From contig CAXXXQ010000002.1 in the NCBI GenBank assembly GCA_963677355.2, positions 186,001 to 250,000 on the forward strand: a DNA stretch of 64,000 nucleotides, written 5' to 3'. Below the pieces are notes generated by a model that was given only the letters and a program-made list of their open reading frames with translations, was not told where the DNA came from and searched no databases. Below are positions 45,451 through 53,772 of this stretch, one piece after another. Position numbers and translations under genes: made by a program. This DNA comes from Thiomicrorhabdus sp963677355. Its GTDB lineage: Bacteria; Pseudomonadota; Gammaproteobacteria; Thiomicrospirales; Thiomicrospiraceae. Within the stretch, counting starts at the first letter, position 1; each line of letters opens with the position of its first letter.

Positions 45451-46575
45451 ATGAAGAAGTTAAGAAATATTTTCAATCTAGGGGTTAAAGAGCTGCGCAG
45501 CCTGTTTCGCGATCCGATCATGCTGTTCCTGATAGTGTTTACTTTTACCTTTTCAGTGTACAGCAAAGCGACCTCTATGCCGGAGAGCTTGAACAAAGCG
45601 ACGATTGCCGTGGTGGATGATGATCGATCGATGCTCTCGCAGAGAATCGTGGATGCCTTCTATCCGCCTTACTTTTTACCCCCGGTACTGATTTCCACGA
45701 CGGAGATCGACGGGCGCATGGATTCAGGGGTGGATACTTTTGCACTGCACATCCCGGCAGGGCTTGAACGGGATGTGTTGGCCGGACGCAGTGTTACCAT
45801 TCAATTAAATGTGGACGCGACCCGCATGAATCAGGCTTTTACCGGTAGCGGTTATATCCAGACGATTATCAATTCCGAGGTGAACGAATATCTACAGGGA
45901 TTTCGTTCTGCCAGCTCAATGCCGGTGGAATTAGCCTTGCGTGCGCGTTTTAATCCGGAGCTGAACAACGCCTGGTTTGCCTCGGTTATGGAGATCATCA
46001 ACAGTATTACCTTGCTGTCGATTGTTCTGACCGGTGCGGCTTTAATCAGAGAACGGGAGCATGGTACGGTCGAACATTTATTGGTGATGCCGGTAACGCC
46101 ATTTGAGATCATGATCAGTAAGGTTTGGGCAATGGCTTTAGTAGTGGTTGTGGCATCGTTTGTTTCGCTGAAGGTGGTTGTACAGTGGCTGCTGTCTGTA
46201 CCGATTGAAGGTTCATTGGTTCTGTTTTTTAGCGGTGTGCTGTTGAATTTGTTTGCGGCAACTTCTTTAGGGGTGTTTTTAGGGACTATTGCCCGGTCAA
46301 TGCCTCAGTTTGGGCTGTTAATGTTTATGGTTTTACTGCCTTTACAGATTCTTTCCGGTTCGATGACGCCGTTTGAAAGTATGGCGGAACCGGTACAATG
46401 GGTGATGTCGATTGCTCCGACAACGCATTTTGTCTCTTTAGCCCAGGCCATTTTGTATCGAGGTGCTGATTTGTCAATTGTCTGGCCGCAGATGGCGGCG
46501 TTATTGGCGATCGGTTTAGTCCTGTTTTCGTTATCGTTGCTCTGGTTCCGTAATTCTTTAGGAAAAATGGCGTGA
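45451..46575 (+). CDS. ABC-2 type permease (YhhJ-like)
   Basis: A 374-residue inner-membrane permease with an N-terminal helix (about 24-40), a periplasmic domain (to about 175) and five C-terminal helices. LIREREHGTVEHLLVMPVTP is the conserved ABC-2 loop. It resembles the C-terminal half of the preceding fusion and completes the exporter. SD CAGGAGCG lies 7 bases before the ATG. Its stop overlaps the start of the LpxR-like gene (GTGA). Confidence 0.9.
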   Translation: MKKLRNIFNLGVKELRSLFRDPIMLFLIVFTFTFSVYSKATSMPESLNKATIAVVDDDRSMLSQRIVDAFYPPYFLPPVLISTTEIDGRMDSGVDTFALHIPAGLERDVLAGRSVTIQLNVDATRMNQAFTGSGYIQTIINSEVNEYLQGFRSASSMPVELALRARFNPELNNAWFASVMEIINSITLLSIVLTGAALIREREHGTVEHLLVMPVTPFEIMISKVWAMALVVVVASFVSLKVVVQWLLSVPIEGSLVLFFSGVLLNLFAATSLGVFLGTIARSMPQFGLLMFMVLLPLQILSGSMTPFESMAEPVQWVMSIAPTTHFVSLAQAILYRGADLSIVWPQMAALLAIGLVLFSLSLLWFRNSLGKMA

Positions 46576-47558
46576 AAAACGGTGTACTTATCGTTTTTTT
46601 ATCGGCCGGTTTCTGTTCCCCGTGGGCGCATGCTGCAGAACACATAGGTAGTACCTTTGGGTTTGTTCTGGAAAATGATGTTTTTTACGGCAGGGATGAA
46701 CACTACACCAATGGCATACAAATTAATTGGGTGCCGGAAAGATCCGCAGACGTTCCAGGATGGGCAAAAAGTTTAACCGAGATGGTTCCTTGGTTTCCAA
46801 ACAATCAAAAAATTCATCACGGTTATGCATTCGGTCAGTCAATGTTTACACCGGACGATATCGAATTAACCGATCCTCCTGAAAAAAACCGGCCTTACGC
46901 CGGATGGTTATATGGCTCGATAGGCATGGGAACCAAATCCGATTCTGGTTTGGATCTGCTTGGACTGACTGTGGGAATGGTCGGTCCGGCATCTTTAGCT
47001 GAACATAGCCAAAAATTAATTCATCGCTTAATTGGCAGCGATGAACCGAAAGGATGGAGAACTCAGTTGAATAATGAACCCGGAGTGATCCTGACGACTC
47101 AGAAAATTTGGCGAGAAGGGTCGAAGATTTCCGTCTCTGGTTATCAACTGGATGTTTCTCCTCATATAGGCGCCTTATTAGGAAATATATATACTTATGC
47201 TAACGCTGGTTTGACTTTACGTTATGGGAAAAAATTGCCGAACGATTTTGGCCCGGTCTTCATCGCCCCAAGCATTCCGGGAGCCAGTGGGTTTATGCCT
47301 TCTAAATTACGTTCATGGTATTTGTTTGCGGGCTTTGAAGGCAGAGTGGTGGGCCGAAATATTTTTCTGGACGGAAACACTTTTTCTGATAGTCGAAGCG
47401 TTGATAAAAAAGTTTTAGTCGGAGATATCCAGTTTGGATTAGTGGTTGATTGGCGAAAAATACGGTTTAGTTATAAACACCTTTTTCGTTCCGAAGAATA
47501 TATATCGCAAGGTGGTTATGACCAATACGGCGCTTTAAGTGTTGCGGTTAAGTTTTGA
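46572..47558 (+). CDS. lpxR: LpxR-like lipid A 3'-O-deacylase (DUF2219) outer-membrane protein
   Basis: A 328-residue protein with a signal peptide (about 3-21) and a beta-barrel DUF2219 domain. The block FVLENDVFYGRDEHYTNGIQ carries the Asn-Asp and Thr-Asn-Gly positions conserved in LpxR. In Salmonella LpxR removes the 3'-acyloxyacyl group of lipid A in the outer membrane, altering immune recognition and permeability. The GTG start overlaps the stop of the permease gene by four bases, so it is translated as part of the exporter operon, an unusual partner. The symbol is a family assignment; activity not shown. Confidence 0.85.
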   Translation: MKNGVLIVFLSAGFCSPWAHAAEHIGSTFGFVLENDVFYGRDEHYTNGIQINWVPERSADVPGWAKSLTEMVPWFPNNQKIHHGYAFGQSMFTPDDIELTDPPEKNRPYAGWLYGSIGMGTKSDSGLDLLGLTVGMVGPASLAEHSQKLIHRLIGSDEPKGWRTQLNNEPGVILTTQKIWREGSKISVSGYQLDVSPHIGALLGNIYTYANAGLTLRYGKKLPNDFGPVFIAPSIPGASGFMPSKLRSWYLFAGFEGRVVGRNIFLDGNTFSDSRSVDKKVLVGDIQFGLVVDWRKIRFSYKHLFRSEEYISQGGYDQYGALSVAVKF

Positions 47559-47742
47559 AAATTGAATTCGGGATATTCAGATAAAAGCCTTTTCTGCTTG
47601 TCGTTTTAGCCTTTTTTAAATATAAAATTCCCCATTCCTTTCAATTTAAATTATCAAGCTTGTTTATAATTTGGCTCGGTTAAGAATTTATATTTAAAAT
47701 CCGAGCAAAGTTTGCTCACGTTTTAACAGGTTAGATAATTTT

Positions 47743-48246
47743 ATGTTTTTAGCGTTTGAAGGCACCTCGGTCAATGCGGTGTCGAATTTGATTCAACTTT
47801 CGGTGGCACCGGTTTTTTTGATTGCTGGTGTAGGAGCTATTCTAGGGGTCTTATCCGGGCGTCTGGCCCGCATTACCGATCGCATTGAAAAGTTGAACAT
47901 CAAACTCAATCAGGCCAGTAATGAGGGCTTGAACAGTCGGCGTTCGACTGACTTAAGCGGTGAGACGGCTAATGCCCTTAAGCTGCAACGCAAATATCTG
48001 CGTATCCGCGCCAAAAATATGAATATGGCGATTTTGTTCTGTATTATGACCGGATTGTTAGTGGCATCGGTCATTATGACGCTGTTTTTGAGCTCGTTTT
48101 TCGAGTTTCATTCCGGTTTCTTGATTGCTTTGCTGTTCATCACCGGAATGGGTTCTTTTATGTTGTCTCTGATTCTGTTTATCCGGGAAATTTTTATGGC
48201 AACTTATTTTATGCAACGTACCCAGGAAAAAATCGGTGTAGAATAA
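47743..48246 (+). CDS. DUF2721-type membrane protein
   Basis: A 167-residue protein with three probable helices: about 15-37 (VAPVFLIAGVGAILGVL), 90-112 (MAILFCIMTGLLVASVIMTLF) and 122-145. The motif GRLARITDRIE after helix 1 is typical of DUF2721. Function unknown. It precedes ppnP by 39 bp, perhaps co-transcribed. Confidence 0.82.
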   Translation: MFLAFEGTSVNAVSNLIQLSVAPVFLIAGVGAILGVLSGRLARITDRIEKLNIKLNQASNEGLNSRRSTDLSGETANALKLQRKYLRIRAKNMNMAILFCIMTGLLVASVIMTLFLSSFFEFHSGFLIALLFITGMGSFMLSLILFIREIFMATYFMQRTQEKIGVE

Positions 48247-48285
48247 CGGCCGAAATTTCATGAGTAATAAGTAATTGGAAAACAG

Positions 48286-48603
48286 ATGTCTAAATTTGAA
48301 AATGTAACGGTCTTAAAAGAAGCGTCGGTTTATTTCGACGGTAAGGTAACCAGTCGTACGGTTTTGTTTGCTGACGGTAGCAAAAAAACGTTGGGTATGA
48401 TGATGCCGGGTGAATATGAGTTCGGTACCGAGCTGGCGGAAAATATGGAAATGATGTCGGGTGATGTTGAAGTCTTGTTGCCGGGTGAAACCGAGTGGAA
48501 AGCCATTCCAAACGGTTCAAGCTTTGATGTACCTGCAAATTCCAAATTCGGTATTAAGGTGAATAATATCGCGGATTACTGCTGTTCTTATATTGCTGAA
48601 TAA
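48286..48603 (+). CDS. ppnP: Pyrimidine/purine nucleoside phosphorylase PpnP (YaiE, DUF1255)
   Basis: A 105-residue single-domain cupin-like enzyme that phosphorolyses several nucleosides to base and ribose-1-phosphate. Characteristic blocks: SVYFDGKVTSRTV, GMMMPGEYEFGT and LPGETEWKAIPNGSSFDVPANSKF. Length is slightly above E. coli PpnP (94). It is followed by a strong hairpin that also serves the small ORF beyond it. Confidence 0.95.
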   Translation: MSKFENVTVLKEASVYFDGKVTSRTVLFADGSKKTLGMMMPGEYEFGTELAENMEMMSGDVEVLLPGETEWKAIPNGSSFDVPANSKFGIKVNNIADYCCSYIAE

Positions 48604-48648
48604 GCTAAATAATACAGCGAATTAAGTTCGCTTTAGTCTCGAAAGCAA

Positions 48649-48683
48649 AAAAAGCCTCTGTTGATTTCAGCAGAGGCTTTTTT
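48649..48683. terminator. Bidirectional terminator after ppnP
   Basis: Arms AAAGCCTCTG (48651-48660) and CAGAGGCTTT (48671-48680) enclose a 10-base loop, with A run upstream and T run downstream. Convergent ppnP and the 41-residue ORF both end at it. Confidence 0.88.
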
Positions 48684-48709
48684 ATTTGTGGCGGTTTTAT
48701 TTTTTGAGT

Positions 48710-48835
48710 TTATTTTTCGGATTCTTGATCCATTTTTTTCTTTTTGTATTTAAAAAAGAAGTGTAGGCCGAAATGGGCGATGATCAATAGTATGAAAAAT
48801 CCAATCGCCAGCTCACCAATATGTTCAATCCACAT
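48710..48835 (-). CDS. 41-residue single-helix membrane ORF, unknown function
   Basis: ATG at 48835 to TAA at 48710. The product starts MWIEHIGELAIGFFILLIIA, with one clear membrane helix (about 8-30), then a Lys-rich tail (KYKKKKMDQESEK). AGGA lies 8 bases before the ATG on the minus strand, and a bidirectional terminator lies beyond the stop. The layout (helix, positive cytoplasmic tail, own terminator) is what a real small protein gene should show. Divergent from the SulP transporter gene, whose start is 91 bp away. No family recognised. Confidence 0.65.
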   Translation of the reverse strand: MWIEHIGELAIGFFILLIIAHFGLHFFFKYKKKKMDQESEK

Positions 48836-48925
48836 GCGCTGTTCCTGTAATTTAAGCTGTTGAATAACCGACAATTGTACTGCGTTTTTGTTAGAATTTG
48901 CACAACTAAAAGTTGAGGAAAAAAA

Positions 48926-50509
48926 ATGTCTAACCCGAGTCAGTCATTTAATTGGCAAACCTATAAGAACGACACTTTGTCCGGTATTACCGTAGCATTA
49001 GCACTAGTACCCGAAGCGGTGGCTTTTGCTTTTGTGGCCGATGTGCATCCGTTAGTCGGACTTTATGCGGCGATTATCGTCGGCATGATTACTGCGATTT
49101 TTGGTGGTCGTCCGGGCATGATCACGGCCGCGGCAGGATCGCTCGCTGTGGTGATGATGCATCTGGTGATGGAGCATGGCGCCTCGTTTTTATTCCTGGC
49201 GGTCATCATGATGGGGGTGTTTCAGATCATTATCGGCATTATGAAGTGGGGGCGTTTTATCCGCATGGTGCCGAGCCCGGTTATGCTCGGATTCGTTAAC
49301 GGTCTGGCGTTGATTATTCTGATTGCCCAGTTCACTCAGTTCAAAGATGCGTCAGGAGCCTGGTTGACCGGTGAAAGCCTGAATATTATGTTGATGATTA
49401 TCGCTGCTACGCTGGCCATTATCTATTTATTACCGCGCATTACTACAGCGGTGCCTTCTGCTCTGGCGGCAATTGTTTTGGTCTCGGTTGCGGTTATTAT
49501 GTTTGATATTAATGCGGTGACGGTCGGCGATAGAGCCTCGGTTTCAGGCACACTGGAGTCTCTAGTCTACGGTGACGGCGTCGAGGGCGGTTTCCAAGGT
49601 TTGAGCTGGTTTACCACGCTACCGGCCAACTTTTGGTCATTGGAAACCTTATGGATTGTGTTGCCTTATGCGATTATTCTGACCATCATCGGTTCGGTTG
49701 AATCGCTGTTGACCATGACGTTGATCGACGATATTACCGAGACGCGCGGTAAAGCCAATAAAGAGTGTATCGCATTGGGTGCGGCAAACTGCACGGCAGG
49801 TACTTTTGGAACCATGGGCGGTTGTGCTTTGATCGGTCAGTCGATGATTAACGTTAAATCGGGTGGAACCGGTCGTTTGTCCGGAATCACCGCAGCGTTG
49901 GGTCTGTTAGTAATTGTTTTGATCGCCTCTTCGCTGATCGAGATGGTGCCGATTGGCGCTTTGGTCGGCTTGATGTTTTTTGTGGTGATTGCCACCTTTA
50001 ACTGGTCGAGCTGGAATATCATGCGCGGCATGACTAAAGCAGATGCGTTTGTTATGGTGCTGGTTACTGCTTTAACGGTGATATTTGATCTGGCGGTCGC
50101 GGTTATTGCCGGTATCGTAGTCTCGGCGCTGGTGTTTGCTTGGCAGCATGCACAACGTATTTTGTTGGAACAGTCGATTGAAGAAGTGGACGGTAAGCAG
50201 ATCAAAACCTATAAGGTTCAAGGTCCGTTGTTCTTTGCTTCGGCAAAAAACTTTATCGACATGTTTGATCCGAAGAACGATCCGGAGTGTGTCAAAATCG
50301 ATTTCATGCACTCCCGTGTCTATGATCATACCGGAATCGAGGCAATCGATAATTTGACCAAGAAGTATCAAGCTGCCGGTAAAAAACTGGTTCTGCAGCA
50401 TTTGAGTCCGGAGTGTCAGGTACTGTTGAAAGACGCCAATGATCTTATTGAAGTTAATGTCTCCGAAGATCCTCACTATCATGTTTCAATTAGCGGTAAG
50501 ACCAACTAG
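48926..50509 (+). CDS. SulP-family anion transporter with STAS domain
   Basis: A 527-residue inner-membrane carrier: 10-12 helices with the signature LSGITVALALVPEAVAFAFVAD in helix 1 and RMVPSPVMLGFVNGLA, then a C-terminal STAS domain (about 425-527, IDFMHSRVYDHTGIEAID). SulP proteins carry sulfate or bicarbonate. In chemolithoautotrophs related members take part in inorganic carbon uptake, which would fit the carbonic anhydrase homologue in this window (inference). A TTGAGG lies upstream of the ATG; a terminator follows. Confidence 0.92.
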   Translation: MSNPSQSFNWQTYKNDTLSGITVALALVPEAVAFAFVADVHPLVGLYAAIIVGMITAIFGGRPGMITAAAGSLAVVMMHLVMEHGASFLFLAVIMMGVFQIIIGIMKWGRFIRMVPSPVMLGFVNGLALIILIAQFTQFKDASGAWLTGESLNIMLMIIAATLAIIYLLPRITTAVPSALAAIVLVSVAVIMFDINAVTVGDRASVSGTLESLVYGDGVEGGFQGLSWFTTLPANFWSLETLWIVLPYAIILTIIGSVESLLTMTLIDDITETRGKANKECIALGAANCTAGTFGTMGGCALIGQSMINVKSGGTGRLSGITAALGLLVIVLIASSLIEMVPIGALVGLMFFVVIATFNWSSWNIMRGMTKADAFVMVLVTALTVIFDLAVAVIAGIVVSALVFAWQHAQRILLEQSIEEVDGKQIKTYKVQGPLFFASAKNFIDMFDPKNDPECVKIDFMHSRVYDHTGIEAIDNLTKKYQAAGKKLVLQHLSPECQVLLKDANDLIEVNVSEDPHYHVSISGKTN

Positions 50510-50529
50510 TTTCGCTAAAGTGAAAGCTG

Positions 50530-50558
50530 AAAAAGCACCTTTTTAGGTGCTTTTTTTG
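50530..50558 (+). terminator. Terminator after the SulP gene
   Basis: Arms AAAAGCACCT (50531-50540) and AGGTGCTTTT (50545-50554) with a TTTT loop, then a run of T. Confidence 0.9.
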
Positions 50559-50615
50559 TAAATACCCTGTAGCTTATTACTCTGTAGTTTGTCTTGATTC
50601 GTTAAGGAAGCGAGA

Positions 50616-52346
50616 TTGAAAAAAACCAAGTTAATCATTCAAATCCTGGCACTGGCGCCGGTGGTTTTTATTCCCGCCATCGTTTTTATGGTCGCGACTC
50701 TGATTCTGCAAGCCGAAGAAGATAATTTCAAAGCGGCGATTCAGCAGGTGGAAAGCGACTTTATCGAAAACGAGAAGTCACGGATTCGTTCCAAGGTAAA
50801 TAATATGGTGGACCTGGTGGCTTATCGTCAGTCGGTCATCAATCAGAATTTGCATAGTCGAATTAAGAACCGGGTGCAAAATGCGCAAAAAATAGCCTTG
50901 GCGCTGCATGATTTCTATCAAGATAAAATGCCGGAAGCGGAACTAAAAAGATTGATTATCGAGAGTTTGAGATCTGTGCAGTGGAATCATGGCGAGAGTT
51001 ATATTTGGATTATCGATCTAGACGGCACTGTGCAGTTGGCTCCGAAATATCTTCGACACTTGGAAAACCGTTCGGTACTGGATTTTGAGGACGAAAACGG
51101 CCGTAAATTCATTCGTGAGGAAATTGCGATTGTGAAGCGACAAGGCCAAGGATTCTTATGGGATACCTTTACTAAGCCGGGCCAGCCAAATGGGCAGCAT
51201 TTCGATCAGCTCGCTTATGTACATCGTTTGGGGCTTTATAACTGGTATTTGGGATCGGCCGAATTTTTAGATACGGCAACGAAAAGAACCAACGCTCATC
51301 TGCTGGAAGCCATTAATCAGGTTGGTAAAGGCGGTTCGGATTATGTGTTTGTGGTCGATCAGTTAGGTAACCTGTTGCTGAATTATGCCCGGCCGGATAT
51401 TGTCGGCCGAAATATGTCGGAAACTTCCGATAAAAAAATACACCAGTTGTATCAGAAAATTCTTAAGGCCGGAGAGACGCCGCTTGAAGAATTTATAACC
51501 TATAATTGGTTGAACCCTAAAACGGGAATGGTAGATGCCAAGATGGCTTATGTCAAAAACGTGCCGGGTAGTAATTGGGTAATCGGCAGTGGGTTTTATC
51601 CGACCATGCTGGAACAGGGCTATGAAGCCCAGAAACAGCGTTTAACGACTCAGTACAAGCAGAAGATTCAACATTTTAATACCTTGACTTGGTTGAGCGT
51701 GATCGGAGCGGTTCTGTTTGCCGGTTTGTTGTCGGTGATGTTCTATCGGGCTCTGATTCGTTTCCAAAATAACTTGCTGGATTCCAACGATCATCTTAAA
51801 GAGTTAAATCTTGAACTGGAAAGCGTCATTATCGAAAAAGGCAAAGAGTTGGAGAAGGCTTCCCAGATTCTCAGAGAGCTTAAAATGACCGATTCCTTGA
51901 CGCAACTGCCAAATCGAAGTTACATCTTGAAAAGACTCAACGAAGAGATGAGGCGGGCAAATCGCTACGGTTCGAATTTATCGCTCATCTTATTTGAAAT
52001 AGACAATCTGGAAAAACTCGTGGATCGATTGGAAGCGACTGATTATGATCGCTTGATTGTGGAAATTTCTTCGGTATTAAAGAGTCGATTGAGAAATGTA
52101 GATTTGATCGGGCGTTTGGGTAACGAGGATTTTCTGGTTGTCATGCCGGAGGCCAATTTAGCAGAGGCGAGTCATTCCGCGCAACGAATCCGGGACGCGA
52201 TATCTCAAAAGCTATTTTTAAACGGCGTGGAAGTTTCGTTATCAGCCGGCTGTACTCTATATCAGCAGCAACAGACTTTGGCCGAGCTGCTCAAACAGTT
52301 GGATTCGGCTCTTTTTAAGGAGAGAAACCTCCAAGATAGTGAGTGA
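50616..52346 (+). CDS. Cache-domain membrane protein with degenerate GGDEF domain
   Basis: A 576-residue protein: helix 1 (about 10-32), a periplasmic region with Cache-like modules (about 40-345; SYIWIIDLDGTVQLAPK and DYVFVVDQLGNLLLNYARP), helix 2 (about 353-375), a coiled coil and a GGDEF domain (about 415-570). TDSLTQLPNR is intact, but the metal-binding DxDxFKxxND block reads EIDNLEKL and the active loop is GNEDF (502-506) instead of GGEEF. It is likely a non-cyclase receptor rather than an active enzyme. Start TTG at 50616 with AAGGAAG upstream. First gene of a tight four-gene operon. Confidence 0.87.
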   Translation: MKKTKLIIQILALAPVVFIPAIVFMVATLILQAEEDNFKAAIQQVESDFIENEKSRIRSKVNNMVDLVAYRQSVINQNLHSRIKNRVQNAQKIALALHDFYQDKMPEAELKRLIIESLRSVQWNHGESYIWIIDLDGTVQLAPKYLRHLENRSVLDFEDENGRKFIREEIAIVKRQGQGFLWDTFTKPGQPNGQHFDQLAYVHRLGLYNWYLGSAEFLDTATKRTNAHLLEAINQVGKGGSDYVFVVDQLGNLLLNYARPDIVGRNMSETSDKKIHQLYQKILKAGETPLEEFITYNWLNPKTGMVDAKMAYVKNVPGSNWVIGSGFYPTMLEQGYEAQKQRLTTQYKQKIQHFNTLTWLSVIGAVLFAGLLSVMFYRALIRFQNNLLDSNDHLKELNLELESVIIEKGKELEKASQILRELKMTDSLTQLPNRSYILKRLNEEMRRANRYGSNLSLILFEIDNLEKLVDRLEATDYDRLIVEISSVLKSRLRNVDLIGRLGNEDFLVVMPEANLAEASHSAQRIRDAISQKLFLNGVEVSLSAGCTLYQQQQTLAELLKQLDSALFKERNLQDSE

Positions 52347-52390
52347 CCGATTGCAAAAATATCGGTTGTATTAAAAGAAGGTGGCAAACA

Positions 52391-53290
52391 GTGAATTCAG
52401 AGAAACGCGAATTTTTTAGGTTTGATGTTCAAATTCCTTACTTTCTTGAAGCTCAGGATACGGCTAAACATTGTCTTCATGTTCACAAAGAAGACCTGAC
52501 GAGCTCTCAAGATATTGAAAACCTGCAACGAATCGATCAATGTTTGCGGGAGTTGTTTGCCGAGCAGAAATACATCGATAACGGCGGGGTGGCTCTGTTT
52601 GCCGGTTTGCAGCATAAATTGGAGATTATGGCCTGGTTGTTGGATGAGATACTGCAAGGCGGAGACACTTTTGCCAGGACGGATTATCACCAAAAAATAG
52701 AACAGAACCAAGCATTGCAGCTGCCTGAGACAGACCGCTCATCCAAAGTGTTTCCGCTATTGGAGGCTTTTTACGAGCGAATTGAAAATTACATTGCCGA
52801 GCTAGCATCGGTGATAGACAACAGTGTTCAGGGAAAGGTGTTTATGTATCGCAATGCCTCTCCCAAGTCATTTAACGTTGAACACTATATGCATGGGCTG
52901 CCGGTAGCGGCCGAACAAGGCAATTGGTTAGCGCAGGTGATTCTGTTGTCGGTAGAAAAGTTGAATTTGTATGAGAATCTTTTTAAACGCTTGAAGGCGG
53001 CTTATAAAAAGTTGTCGAACCATCAGGACTGGCCGATTGCAGATGTTAATTTGGCGGCCGGCGGTTTTGCCGTCCACTTGCCGCATGTTTATGCGACGGG
53101 TAGTCGAATCTGTTGCCTGTTTAAACTGGACGAGGAGTTTGTGTTTGCCCGGGCCGTTTGTGTCTATCAAGAGCTGGATAAAGCCTTGAAGAGAACGGCA
53201 TTTCAGTTTGAAGAAATCAGCTCGGAAGACGAGGCGCATATTGTCCGTTTTTTGCGTAGCAAAGAGTTGGAAAGTCGAAGTCCCGATTGA
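52391..53290 (+). CDS. PilZ-like putative c-di-GMP receptor with split motifs
   Basis: A 299-residue cytosolic protein. The N-terminus has REFFR (residues 6-10), the PilZ RxxxR arginine pair. The second PilZ motif, normally D/N-x-S-x-x-G, appears as NLAAGG at 220-225 with Ala in place of Ser. About 210 mostly helical residues lie between them, far more than in an ordinary PilZ domain. Binding of c-di-GMP is plausible since it follows a GGDEF-like sensor gene, but not certain. GTG 52391 follows AGGTGG; GTG 52343, overlapping the previous stop as GTGA, is an alternative. Confidence 0.65.
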   Translation: MNSEKREFFRFDVQIPYFLEAQDTAKHCLHVHKEDLTSSQDIENLQRIDQCLRELFAEQKYIDNGGVALFAGLQHKLEIMAWLLDEILQGGDTFARTDYHQKIEQNQALQLPETDRSSKVFPLLEAFYERIENYIAELASVIDNSVQGKVFMYRNASPKSFNVEHYMHGLPVAAEQGNWLAQVILLSVEKLNLYENLFKRLKAAYKKLSNHQDWPIADVNLAAGGFAVHLPHVYATGSRICCLFKLDEEFVFARAVCVYQELDKALKRTAFQFEEISSEDEAHIVRFLRSKELESRSPD

Positions 53291-53291
53291 A

Positions 53292-53486
53292 ATGAAATAT
53301 AGCCAAGAACAACTCCAGCAGCAGATTTGCGTTTGCTACGACGTTTATCTGCATGAAATCGTCGAGCAGATTGAGCAGGGCGAAACCTCAATCGATAATA
53401 TCTGCGAACACACCTATGCATGCCAAGGCTGTGGCGGTTGTAGGCCTAAGCTGGAAAAGATTATGCAAAACCATCTGCAAAAATGA
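53292..53486 (+). CDS. BFD-like [2Fe-2S] protein (copy 1)
   Basis: A 64-residue protein. Cys13-x-Cys15 and Cys47-x2-Cys50 match the four ligands of the BFD-like [2Fe-2S] domain found in bacterioferritin-associated ferredoxin and NirB-type enzymes (C-x-C ... GCGGC). Two extra cysteines are Cys38 and Cys44. The ATG is one base after the PilZ-like gene stop, so it is coupled. It may move electrons for iron release from bacterioferritin or serve another redox partner; why it sits in a c-di-GMP operon is unknown. Confidence 0.8.
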   Translation: MKYSQEQLQQQICVCYDVYLHEIVEQIEQGETSIDNICEHTYACQGCGGCRPKLEKIMQNHLQK

Positions 53487-53498
53487 AGTTACCGAATA

Positions 53499-53729
53499 AT
53501 GTCTGAAACGGATAACGCCACAGCAAGACTGTTGGAGAAAAATTTGGACCGAAATGTCTGTACTTGTTACGACGTCAGCAAACGTACTTTGATTGACGCC
53601 TATATGAACGGTGCGGTGACGTTTGATGAATTGACGAAGAAGACCTACGCCTGTCAGGGCAGTGCCTGCTGTGTAAGTCAGGTAGAACGGCTGGTTGACG
53701 TGTTGAATGAAACCTATGCGAATGATTAA
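53499..53729 (+). CDS. BFD-like [2Fe-2S] protein (copy 2, altered cysteine pattern)
   Basis: A 76-residue paralogue of the preceding gene, 12 bp downstream. The first pair Cys21-x-Cys23 (CTCYDV) is conserved. The second site reads CQGSACC: Cys52, Cys57 and Cys58, with Ser55 where copy 1 has its third ligand (Cys47). The pattern C-x-G-x-x-C recalls BFD-like domains of some larger oxidoreductases, so a cluster is still likely. Divergence from copy 1 suggests separate redox roles. Start ATG has a weak ribosome-binding site. Confidence 0.75.
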   Translation: MSETDNATARLLEKNLDRNVCTCYDVSKRTLIDAYMNGAVTFDELTKKTYACQGSACCVSQVERLVDVLNETYAND

Positions 53730-53772
53730 ATACAGAGCCCTAGACATACCCAGATGCGATTGATTTAGACTC

